Assembly: GCA_002362575.1 (NCBI GenBank)
Contig: DEUM01000003.1
Location: 1-39,401, forward strand
DNA from: Lachnoclostridium sp. UBA3262
GTDB lineage: Bacteria; Bacillota; Clostridia; Lachnospirales; Lachnospiraceae
Direction: 5' to 3'
DNA length: 39,401 bases
Shown piece after piece: positions 24,231 to 31,664 of the stretch. Under the pieces are notes generated by a model. It saw only the letters and a program-made list of their open reading frames with translations. It was not told the origin of the DNA and did not search any database. A program made the translations under genes and the position numbers. Positions within the stretch are counted from its first letter, which is position 1. Each line of letters opens with the position of its first letter.

Positions 24231-24267
24231 TTCCACTCTTGAAATTTATAATGCAAAAATCAGGATT

Positions 24268-24714
24268 CTAGAATAGAAGATGTCCTTTCCACTTTCCTTT
24301 CATCAGGCTGGAGGAACCGGAATAGTTATTTCCTTTCCTCTTCCAGCCGCCATGAAACTCAAGGATATCTTCACTGTCCGCATCCTTATATTTCTTATTG
24401 TACATAAAGTATGACCATTTTCCCCACTTTCTGGTCTTTACCTGAATCAGATAACCGCCTTTCACCTTTTTGCAGCCCTTTATTTTAGCCGTCATAACTA
24501 CTTTTTTTCCGTCCTTCCTATAATACTTCATCTTTGTTTTAGAAATTTTAACAAAATACCCACCGGATGAATTTGTAGTCCACCAGCCCTTTACTCTTTT
24601 GTACACCTTTTTATTTAATTTCGCTGATTTTGCCTGAATCGGTGTTTCGACAATCATTACTGTCAGTACAAGACAGAACAAAAGACAGACTATTCTCAAA
24701 AACCCTTTTTTCAT
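24268..24714 (-). CDS. Small exported basic protein
   Basis: 148 residues, family not recognised. The signal peptide MKKGFLRIVCLLFCLVLTVM continues to a likely cleavage after ETPIQA. The mature part is unusually rich in Lys, Tyr and Trp (VKGWWTTNSSGGYFVKISKT, MKYYRKDGKKVVMTAKIKGC) with repeated short beta segments and two-residue Gly-Gly turns, ending in HLLF. It might be one small beta-barrel or sandwich. AGGAGG lies 11 bases upstream of ATG 24714. It converges on DAHP synthase with a 37-base gap that holds only a short AT-rich palindrome (ATTCTAGAAT). Probable operon with the aminotransferase, 27 bases upstream. Confidence 0.75.
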   Translation of the reverse strand: MKKGFLRIVCLLFCLVLTVMIVETPIQAKSAKLNKKVYKRVKGWWTTNSSGGYFVKISKTKMKYYRKDGKKVVMTAKIKGCKKVKGGYLIQVKTRKWGKWSYFMYNKKYKDADSEDILEFHGGWKRKGNNYSGSSSLMKGKWKGHLLF

Positions 24715-24741
24715 ATCGCTCCGTACCTCCTAAAATTCAGT

Positions 24742-26025
24742 TTACTCTGACAAATATTTTTCTACACTGACAAGCTTTACACAGAGAACAAATACCGTTG
24801 CTGCTGTCTCCATCTCCTCCGGAGTAGGGAATGTCGGCGCAATCCGGATATTCGAGTCCTCCGGATCTTTGCCATATGGGAAGGTAGCTCCGGCTCCAGT
24901 CAGAATAACTCCTAAGTCCTTACACATCTGAACTATCTTCTTCGCACAGCCCGGCAGGGAGTTGAAAGAAATAAAATATCCTCCCCTTGGCTTAATCCAG
25001 TTTCCAATTTCAAGCCCCTCAAGTTCATTTTCCAGTGTATTTAACACTGCCTCAAATTTAGGACGAAGCAATTCGGCATGCTTTTTCATATGAGCCTTAA
25101 GCCCGTCAATATTTTTGAAAAATCTGGAATGTCTGAGCTGGTTGATTTTATCATGTCCAATTGTCTGAATTGACATCTGGCTCTTAATATATTCTATATT
25201 CTCAAGGGAAGCAGCTATCGCCGATATACCGGAACCCGGAAAACTAATCTTTGAGGTTGAGGAAAAAATATAAACCATATCCGGATTTCCCGCCTTTTTA
25301 CACTCATCCAGTATATTTAATATCTCATCCTGCGTATCCTCGTACAGATGATGAATACAGTATGCATTGTCCCAGTAAATACGGAAATCTTCTGCCGCCG
25401 GCTTTAAGTTTGCAAAACGTCTTACAACGTCATCCGAGTATGAAATGCCAGTTGGATTCGAGTATTTCGGTACGCACCAGATGCCTTTGACAGAGGCATC
25501 ACTGTTTACATATTTTTCTACCATATCCATATCCGGGCCATCATCATATAGTGGAATATTTATCATCTCAATGCCAAAAAATTCTGTTATTTTAAAATGT
25601 CTGTCATACCCCGGAACCGGACACAAAAAAGTAACCTTATCCAGCTTACTCCACGGCGTCCCTCCTTTTACACCATGTGTGACAGACCGCGCAATAGTAT
25701 CATACATAATATTCAGGCTGGAATTACCACAGACAATGACATTATCCTTTTCCACGGACATCATATCCGCCATCAGTCTCCGGCTTTCGCCGATACCATC
25801 CAAATCACCATAATTACGAGTATCGTTTCCAAGCACCGTCCTCATATCCGAATCACTGTTAATCACATCTAACATTGGCATGGAAAGTGCAAGCTGCGAA
25901 AATCCAGGCTTACCCCTCGCCATATTGAGTTCCAGTCCTTTTGCCTCGAGCGTTTTATACTCCTTCTCCAATGCTGCCTTCACTGTGAGCAGCTCGTCCC
26001 TGCTCATATCTTTATATGCTTTCAT
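24742..26025 (-). CDS. Aspartate aminotransferase, class Ic (PF12897 type)
   Basis: 427 residues, fold-type I PLP aminotransferase. The N terminus (LNMARGKPGFSQLALSMPML) and the phrase VPKYSNPTGISYSDD belong to the MocR-like aspartate aminotransferase family (subgroup Ic). The PLP lysine is in FSSTSKISFPGSG, and YWDNAYCIHHLY holds the Asp and Tyr that contact the cofactor. The carboxylate-binding Arg is in NIRIAPTFPT. ATG at 26025 has GGAGG seven bases upstream. A reasonable role is interconversion of aspartate and oxaloacetate. It has its own promoter at 26067-26075. Confidence 0.9.
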   Translation of the reverse strand: MKAYKDMSRDELLTVKAALEKEYKTLEAKGLELNMARGKPGFSQLALSMPMLDVINSDSDMRTVLGNDTRNYGDLDGIGESRRLMADMMSVEKDNVIVCGNSSLNIMYDTIARSVTHGVKGGTPWSKLDKVTFLCPVPGYDRHFKITEFFGIEMINIPLYDDGPDMDMVEKYVNSDASVKGIWCVPKYSNPTGISYSDDVVRRFANLKPAAEDFRIYWDNAYCIHHLYEDTQDEILNILDECKKAGNPDMVYIFSSTSKISFPGSGISAIAASLENIEYIKSQMSIQTIGHDKINQLRHSRFFKNIDGLKAHMKKHAELLRPKFEAVLNTLENELEGLEIGNWIKPRGGYFISFNSLPGCAKKIVQMCKDLGVILTGAGATFPYGKDPEDSNIRIAPTFPTPEEMETAATVFVLCVKLVSVEKYLSE

Positions 26026-26066
26026 GTGACTTCCTCCATTTCCTGTTTCTAACCGTTCTGAATATG

Positions 26067-26075
26067 ATTATATCA
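26067..26075 (-). promoter_or_regulatory. Extended -10 promoter of the aminotransferase gene
   Basis: The minus strand reads TGATATAAT, a TGn motif plus a consensus TATAAT (26067-26072). The -35 region is poor. It gives a leader of roughly 35 bases. Confidence 0.6.
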
Positions 26076-26131
26076 AAAAATGAAAGATAATGCTACAAAA
26101 AGCGGCAAATTTTTGAAGCAATCATTTAAAG

Positions 26132-26156
26132 GGTAGGTTATCGTACGATACCTACC
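26132..26156 (-). terminator. Hairpin after spoIIM
   Basis: GGTAGG (26132-26137) pairs with CCTACC (26151-26156), and the stem continues through ATCGT/ACGAT with a single bulged base, giving about 12 base pairs around the palindrome CGTACG. It begins one base after the spoIIM stop and is followed on the minus strand by CTTTAAAT. It closes the long minus-strand series that starts beyond the right edge. Confidence 0.65.
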
Positions 26157-26157
26157 G

Positions 26158-26700
26158 TTACTGCTGAAATATCGCTTCCATAATAGGCAGATTGCACTTA
26201 CATTCCAGTAAACAGGCGAAGAAAAACAGCAAGGCAATCAGTATGTAGAGGGGAATCCGGTGCTTGTGTCTCCGTCCTTCGTTAATCAGGGAAAAGCTGA
26301 ATAAATACAGTGGCAGTAAAACCAGACAGTGGGGAAACAAACTGGCAAGATACAGAAGAATCCCTTTCCAGCCCCTCCCAAATACAAAGAACAGAACAAG
26401 GAACCCGTTTCGGATTCCGGTATAGATTGTAAATACCCTCTGGTATATTTTCGCAATACGGCTGACCGACAAAAGCCACAGCAGGGCAAAATATTTCCCG
26501 TGATTCCAAACGGACTGCAAATACTCATAGGCAAAGGAATACTCTCCCCTCGACCATCCCGACAAGCTGTCTTCGGTCTGGCTCATCAATTCCTCAAAAG
26601 AATTCTGAAAGAAATAATAAAAAATAGAACCAAAAAAGAAGCCGATAAGAAAAAGTAATGCGATTTTCTGCAGGCTTCTGATTTTTTCACTCTGACGCAA
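26158..26700 (-). CDS. spoIIM: Stage II sporulation protein M (SpoIIM)
   Basis: 180-residue membrane protein. SpoIIM belongs to the SpoIIDMP complex that drives septal peptidoglycan removal during forespore engulfment. The start is taken as TTG 26700 (LRQSEKIRSLQ), because AGGAGG lies exactly eight bases upstream; an ATG at 26760 reads through that site. Five membrane segments are visible (ALLFLIGFFFGSIFYYFF, YFALLWLLSVS, GFLVLFFVFGRGWKGILLYL, CLVLLPLYLFSFSLI, PLYILIALLFFFACLL). Identification combines this topology with adjacency to a NUDIX hydrolase gene, an arrangement also seen near spoIIM in Bacillus. Sequence conservation alone is modest. Confidence 0.8.
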   Translation of the reverse strand: MRQSEKIRSLQKIALLFLIGFFFGSIFYYFFQNSFEELMSQTEDSLSGWSRGEYSFAYEYLQSVWNHGKYFALLWLLSVSRIAKIYQRVFTIYTGIRNGFLVLFFVFGRGWKGILLYLASLFPHCLVLLPLYLFSFSLINEGRRHKHRIPLYILIALLFFFACLLECKCNLPIMEAIFQQ

Positions 26701-26761
26701 ATGTCCCACCTCCTCTGTGATGCTAATACATCCTATGAGAAAATGGGACAAAACATTCATC

Positions 26762-27298
26762 TTATTTATTTCGCAATACCTTATATGCCATAATAGCCGC
26801 TACCGTCTTGCCATCTGTAATCTCTCCGTCAGCAATCATATCTACCAGCTTAGAAAGAGGGTACCTCTCAATCTGTACAAACTCATTTTCATCTAAGTGC
26901 TGCTTGGAAGGTATCAGTTTCTCCGTATAATAAATTGCAATCTTCTCGCTTGTATAGGCAGCTGCAGAATGGTAATCAACAAGGTGGTGTATCTCGTCGG
27001 AGCGGTATCCGATTTCCTCCTCCAACTCCCTCGCCGCGCACACAGCAAAGTCTTCGTCCACACTGTCCCGGCCCCCTGCCGGTATTTCCAGCAGTAAATC
27101 GTCAATAGCGCCGCGGTACTGGCGTACCAGAATAATATTTCCTTCCTCATCAACCGGGACAATCGCCGCTGCTCCTTTGTGCTCAATCACATCCCAGCGT
27201 GTATGATTCCCATTCGGGACAAGCATATCATAGGTATAAAAATCTACAATTCTGCCATGATGTTCTAATGTTTTACCCAATATTTTAAATTTTTCCAT
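26762..27298 (-). CDS. NUDIX hydrolase, ADP-ribose pyrophosphatase type
   Basis: 178 residues. The NUDIX box is complete (GGRDSVDEDFAVCAARELEE, then EIGY), matching GX5EX7REUXEEXGU. Upstream segments VVDFYTYDMLVPNG, IVPVDEEGNIILVRQYRGAI and LLEIPAG are those of the ADP-ribose pyrophosphatase (NudF) group. It probably hydrolyses ADP-ribose to AMP and ribose 5-phosphate. ATG at 27298 has AGGAGGG upstream. It lies between the PFL/UPF0210 gene (28-base gap) and spoIIM. Confidence 0.92.
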   Translation of the reverse strand: MEKFKILGKTLEHHGRIVDFYTYDMLVPNGNHTRWDVIEHKGAAAIVPVDEEGNIILVRQYRGAIDDLLLEIPAGGRDSVDEDFAVCAARELEEEIGYRSDEIHHLVDYHSAAAYTSEKIAIYYTEKLIPSKQHLDENEFVQIERYPLSKLVDMIADGEITDGKTVAAIMAYKVLRNK

Positions 27299-27326
27299 AG
27301 TCCCTCCTACATCTAGCTCAACAGCG

Positions 27327-28691
27327 CTAATTTTTAAAACTGTGAATCGGCGCCGGAATCCGTCCGGTGCGCATCACAAAATCATCACAAGCAAAGGCAT
27401 TGACAGGCATAATCGGTGCATATCCAAGCAAACCGCCAAACTCTGCTGTCTCCCCAACTCCCTTTCCCTGAACCGGAATCAGACGGACAGCTGTTGTCTT
27501 CTGGTTTATCATACCAATTGCCATCTCATCCGCAATAATACCGGAAATCGTCGTTTCCTTTGTATCGCCGGGAATCGCTATCATATCCAGACCAACTGAG
27601 CAGACACAGGTCATTGCTTCCAGTTTTTCCAGAGTAAGCGCCCCTGCCGTTACCGCATCAATCATTCCCTTATCCTCACTGACAGGGATAAAAGCACCAC
27701 TCAAACCTCCGACTGAAGAAGAAGCCATGATGCCGCCCTTTTTCACCTGATCGTTTAACATGGCAAGCGCCGCTGTCGTTCCCGGTGCTCCGGCCCGCTC
27801 CAGCCCCAGTGATTCAAAAATCTCAGCGATACTGTCGCCAACTGCCGGAGTCGGCGCCAGTGACAAATCAATAATGCCAAATGGAACCCCCAGACGGCGG
27901 GACGCCTCATAAGCGACAAGCTGTCCTACACGGGTTATTTTAAATGCAGTCTTTTTAATCGTCTCGCAGACCGTACTGAAATCCTTTCCCTTTACTTTAT
28001 CCAGCGCAGTTTTCACAACCCCGGGACCGCTGACTCCGACATTGATGATGGCATCTCCTTCTGTCACACCGTGAAAAGCCCCAGCCATAAATGGGTTGTC
28101 ATCCGGCGCATTGCAGAACACAACCAGCTTGGCGCAGCCAATCGAATCCTGTTCCTTAGTTAAAACTGCTGTTTCTTTGATTACCTTTCCCATTAAAAGG
28201 ACAGCGTCCATATCCAGTCCGGTCTTTGTCGAGCCTACATTGACAGAACTGCATATAAACTCCGTCTCAGAAAGTGCTTTCGGGATAGATAGAATCAGAT
28301 TTCTATCTGCCTCCGTCATCTTTTTCGAGACAAGCGCCGTATAGCCGCCAATAAAATTTACACCTACCTTCTGCGCCGCCCGATCTAACGTCTTAGCAAT
28401 CTTTACAAAATCCTCCGGCGTATGGCATGCCGAGCCACCAACAAGTGCAATCGGTGTGACGGAAATCCGCTTGTTGACAATTGGAATACCAAACTCATAT
28501 CCGATTTCTTCTCCGGTCGCCACTAAATTCTCTGCCAGTTTTGTAATCTTATTATAAATATTTTCACACAGTTTATCTAAATCGCTGTCAATACAGTCTA
28601 AAAGGCTGATCCCCATCGTAATCGTACGGACGTCCAGATTTTCTTTATCAATCATTTTATTTGTCTCAATGACTTCATTTATATTTATCAT
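27327..28691 (-). CDS. PFL family protein (UPF0210, DUF711)
   Basis: 454 residues from ATG 28691 (MININEVIET). An earlier ATG (28712) lies inside the GGAGG region; the start is uncertain because that site is about 13 bases from the chosen ATG. The family is recognised by DVRTITMGISLLDCID, PIVNKRISVTPIALVGG, FVGGYTALV-like FIGGYTALVSK and GAPGTTAALAMLNDQVKKGG. It is related to pyruvate formate-lyase by remote similarity only; I see no glycyl radical motif. Its biochemical function is not established. The gene is directly downstream of a UPF0237 ACT-domain gene, a conserved pair in many bacteria. Confidence 0.9.
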   Translation of the reverse strand: MININEVIETNKMIDKENLDVRTITMGISLLDCIDSDLDKLCENIYNKITKLAENLVATGEEIGYEFGIPIVNKRISVTPIALVGGSACHTPEDFVKIAKTLDRAAQKVGVNFIGGYTALVSKKMTEADRNLILSIPKALSETEFICSSVNVGSTKTGLDMDAVLLMGKVIKETAVLTKEQDSIGCAKLVVFCNAPDDNPFMAGAFHGVTEGDAIINVGVSGPGVVKTALDKVKGKDFSTVCETIKKTAFKITRVGQLVAYEASRRLGVPFGIIDLSLAPTPAVGDSIAEIFESLGLERAGAPGTTAALAMLNDQVKKGGIMASSSVGGLSGAFIPVSEDKGMIDAVTAGALTLEKLEAMTCVCSVGLDMIAIPGDTKETTISGIIADEMAIGMINQKTTAVRLIPVQGKGVGETAEFGGLLGYAPIMPVNAFACDDFVMRTGRIPAPIHSFKN

Positions 28692-28720
28692 GTTTTTTAC
28701 ACTAACCTCCATTCCGGGAA

Positions 28721-28993
28721 CTAAATCCTGTGCATCATGTCAAAAATTTCCTCCCGCTGGACGCGGATGACACAGCCAATTCCCTCACCCAGTTTTTCCA
28801 GTTCTCCCGCTATCTCCGTAAATTTCTTATCTGCCTTGTCAAAATCTACAATCATCATCATATTAAAATATCCGTCCACAATTGTCTGTGAAATATCAAG
28901 AATGTTAATGCCGTTGTCCGCCAGATACGAACATACCTTGGCAATAATTCCTACACTGTCTTTTCCTACTACTGTAATAATTGTCTTTTTCAT
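28721..28993 (-). CDS. ACT domain protein (UPF0237)
   Basis: 90 residues, a single ACT domain. ATG 28993 (MKKTIITVVGKDSVGIIAKV) has AGGAGG four bases upstream. Typical strand and helix order follows (VCSYLADNGINILDISQT, YFNMMMIVDFDKADKKF, GEGIGCVIRVQREEIFDMMH). ACT domains bind amino acids or other small ligands. No enzyme domain is attached. It precedes the PFL/UPF0210 gene by 29 bases, suggesting the two proteins work together. Confidence 0.92.
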   Translation of the reverse strand: MKKTIITVVGKDSVGIIAKVCSYLADNGINILDISQTIVDGYFNMMMIVDFDKADKKFTEIAGELEKLGEGIGCVIRVQREEIFDMMHRI

Positions 28994-29060
28994 CTTTCCT
29001 CCTGTTCCACCGCAGAAGCGGCAATTTAATACATAAAATTTCAAAGCGCACCGCGTTATT

Positions 29061-29864
29061 CTAATCTGATTCTATTGTTACCATCCGTGTCGGTTCAAAT
29101 CGATTTGCCACAAGCAGCTCCGTATTCATCCTATTCCATGTTTCGCACTTCTCCAACTCGTAGCTCACAGTCTGGTACGCCAGCTCCGGAAAATTATTCT
29201 CCTTGCTGAGATGTCCAAGTATGATATGCTGTAATCCCGGATGAAGAATTTCCTTTATCAGTCTTGCCGACGCATCGTTCGAAAGATGTCCTCTTTCGCC
29301 TAGAATCCGCATTTTCAGGGAATATGGGTAACTGCCTACCTGAAGCAGGTTAATATCGTGGTTTGCCTCCAAAAGTACCGAATTACAATCCTCTAAGCTT
29401 CGGATAATTTCTTCTGTGTAACATCCCAAGTCCGTTGCAATACCAATTTTATGTTCTTCCCCTTCCAGCGTATAACAAACCGGCTCTGCGGCGTCATGTG
29501 AAATGGGAAAAGACTTAATTAACATATCATTCAGTTCAATTTCTTCCCCTGCCCGGATAAAATGAAAAAGCTCCGGCGCAATATTATTCATATTACCCTT
29601 TTCCCATATGGCGTGAACCGTCCCTGCCGTTGCATAAACAGGGATTGGCACCTTGCGCAAAACTGGTCCCAATCCACTAATATGGTCTGTATGTTCGTGG
29701 GTGATAAAAATTGCCTTTACATTATCAAAGGAGAGATTTTGTGCTTCGAGCCCCTCTCTCACTTTTTTCATGCTGATTCCCACATCAAATAAAATTCCCT
29801 CATCCTCTTTGCCCGCATAAATGCAGTTTCCACTGCTTCCGCTGGCAATACTGTATAACTGCAT
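29061..29864 (-). CDS. Metallo-beta-lactamase fold hydrolase (YycJ/WalJ-like)
   Basis: 267 residues. ATG 29864 (MQLYSIASGSSGNC) has AGAGGTG four bases upstream; the frame before it runs to 29891. The metal-binding motif is THEHTDHISG (HxHxDH). Further ligands are expected in FPISHDAAEP, IGIATDLG and LGHLSKEN. The opening SIASGSSGNC is typical of the YycJ group, which in Bacillus lies in the walRK operon and affects DNA repair and cell wall control. Here the context is a GGDEF protein upstream (23-base gap) and the ACT protein downstream; no walRK genes are in the window. Confidence 0.88.
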   Translation of the reverse strand: MQLYSIASGSSGNCIYAGKEDEGILFDVGISMKKVREGLEAQNLSFDNVKAIFITHEHTDHISGLGPVLRKVPIPVYATAGTVHAIWEKGNMNNIAPELFHFIRAGEEIELNDMLIKSFPISHDAAEPVCYTLEGEEHKIGIATDLGCYTEEIIRSLEDCNSVLLEANHDINLLQVGSYPYSLKMRILGERGHLSNDASARLIKEILHPGLQHIILGHLSKENNFPELAYQTVSYELEKCETWNRMNTELLVANRFEPTRMVTIESD

Positions 29865-29887
29865 AGTCACCTCTGTCTGACCAATTG

Positions 29888-31639
29888 TCACATCTGGTTC
29901 TCCACTTTATCGCTATCAATCGTAATCTGGTCACGCCCATTCCTTTTTGAGTGATACATTGCCCAGTCTGCCCTCGTCAACAGCTCACTCGGATTTGAAC
30001 ACGTCTCCGGATAGCTCGCCACACCCGCACTGGCGCGAACCTGTATTTCTTTTCCTCCATATACAACAACCTCACTGCGAATCTGATTGTGAATCTCTTT
30101 TACTATCTCATATGCTTCATCCAGTCCCTTGTCAAGAAATGCAATAACAAACTCCTCGCCGCCGTACCGTCCTGCAATACCGCCGTTTGCCAATGCCCCT
30201 TTATTCAGAAGTGTCGTCACATAACGAATTACCTCATCCCCGCACTGATGTCCATATGTGTCATTTACCATTTTAAACTTATCAATATCAAACAGGGCCA
30301 ATGATACAGAAGCCTTTCTGCTCACAGCCTCTGACAGATACCCATTTAAAATCTCCGTTAAATGCCTGCGGTTATAAATCCTTGTCAAGCCATCCCGGAT
30401 TGCCATATCATTCATCTTTGCATACAGCCTTGTATTCGATATACCAATACTCATCTGGCTGGCAATATTTTCATAAAAATTCCGGCTGTCCATAAATGCA
30501 TTTTCTTTTTTCTTGCCGACAACAAGCGTTCCTAAACGCTCCTCCTGTTTCACAATCGGAAGACAGATTTCAGAAGGCAGTTCATTTTCCTCGGTCAGAT
30601 ATTTGAAAAATTTAATCGTATCGGTGGAAAAGTTTTGTATATATGTCTTCGACAGCAGGAGCAGCTCCTTCAATTCCGTCTTTTGTACGGAGTCCATAAT
30701 CTGTTGTTTAAACTCCTCGCCAAGACTGGTTGACAGAGCAACAAATCTTCCCTGCGGTTCCTCTCCCGGTACTAGCAAGCTGTTATCCGGCTCTAATATA
30801 ATCATAACCATATCCATATCCAGCCGGATTCTCATAATTTTGGTCACGCGCTGAAGCATATCATCCTGCCCCATAGATGCAGCAATCGTAGAAGAAATCT
30901 CATTCTGTACAGACATTTCATCATGAGAACGGTTAATCTTTTTATTTGCCGCCCTTAACTCAATTTTCTGCATCCCCAGCGTTTCGTTTACCTTTTTAAT
31001 CTTCTGCTGATGTTCCTTTAAATCGTCATTGGCATGATTCAATTCTGCCACCACGCGATTTTGCGCAAACAGCCGCTTCTCAAAGAAATTGTAAATGCCG
31101 GCAAATAGTTCTCCCAGCACTACCATCGCAACAACGACAACGACAATCATCATCACTTCCTGTATTACTGCTGGCAATGTCATCTCTTTCTTATAGATGA
31201 ATACAAAGGCAGTAACAAATGAAGTTATACTATAAGCTAAAGTAAATACTAGATAACAGCCGATTCTCTTTGCCAAATCATCAAATGGAAGGAATAACAG
31301 GGTTTCGATTGCAAATAATAGCGTTGCTATAAGGAAAATCCGTTCGGATACTCCTACCATAGCCACAAAATACATAACTAAAACAAACAGCAAACGGCAA
31401 AAATAGTAAAATAATCCCGTCTTTGTCCTTTCCAGAAAAATCTTCTTTCCCCTTAAAGACAGGAATTCAATCAATGCCATTAAAGCAAAGCCCACCGTAA
31501 TGACAATACTCAAAACGGGAGAGCCCCCCTTCTCCTTTACATAAGCAGAAATAAAATATACCGCAATCGCCACATACATTACCAGATGACTGTATATAAT
31601 ATATTTGCTGCTCTGTATGTTTTCCAACCTTTCATCCAT
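29888..31639 (-). CDS. Membrane diguanylate cyclase (GAF-GGDEF)
   Basis: 583 residues. About six membrane segments occupy residues 17-185. A coiled coil covers 195-245, a GAF-like domain 245-405, and a GGDEF domain 412-575. The active-site loop is RYGGEEFVIAF (GGEEF, 493-497), the metal site DIDKFKMVNDTYGHQ, and the C-terminal RADWAMYHSKRNGRDQ is intact, so catalysis of two GTP to c-di-GMP is expected. The RxxD inhibitory site five residues before GGEEF is absent (LANGG), so product inhibition by that route is unlikely. ATG 31639 has GGAGGGG upstream. It lies 25 bases after the FtsA-like gene. The ligand of the membrane/GAF part is unknown. Confidence 0.92.
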   Translation of the reverse strand: MDERLENIQSSKYIIYSHLVMYVAIAVYFISAYVKEKGGSPVLSIVITVGFALMALIEFLSLRGKKIFLERTKTGLFYYFCRLLFVLVMYFVAMVGVSERIFLIATLLFAIETLLFLPFDDLAKRIGCYLVFTLAYSITSFVTAFVFIYKKEMTLPAVIQEVMMIVVVVVAMVVLGELFAGIYNFFEKRLFAQNRVVAELNHANDDLKEHQQKIKKVNETLGMQKIELRAANKKINRSHDEMSVQNEISSTIAASMGQDDMLQRVTKIMRIRLDMDMVMIILEPDNSLLVPGEEPQGRFVALSTSLGEEFKQQIMDSVQKTELKELLLLSKTYIQNFSTDTIKFFKYLTEENELPSEICLPIVKQEERLGTLVVGKKKENAFMDSRNFYENIASQMSIGISNTRLYAKMNDMAIRDGLTRIYNRRHLTEILNGYLSEAVSRKASVSLALFDIDKFKMVNDTYGHQCGDEVIRYVTTLLNKGALANGGIAGRYGGEEFVIAFLDKGLDEAYEIVKEIHNQIRSEVVVYGGKEIQVRASAGVASYPETCSNPSELLTRADWAMYHSKRNGRDQITIDSDKVENQM

Positions 31640-31664
31640 ATGTAACCCCTCCTGTCCTTTTTAT

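Noticed and set aside
24231..24267. Terminator between DAHP synthase and the convergent exported-protein gene
   Set aside because: Only the short palindrome ATTCTAGAAT is present, without a GC-rich stem or T run on either strand.
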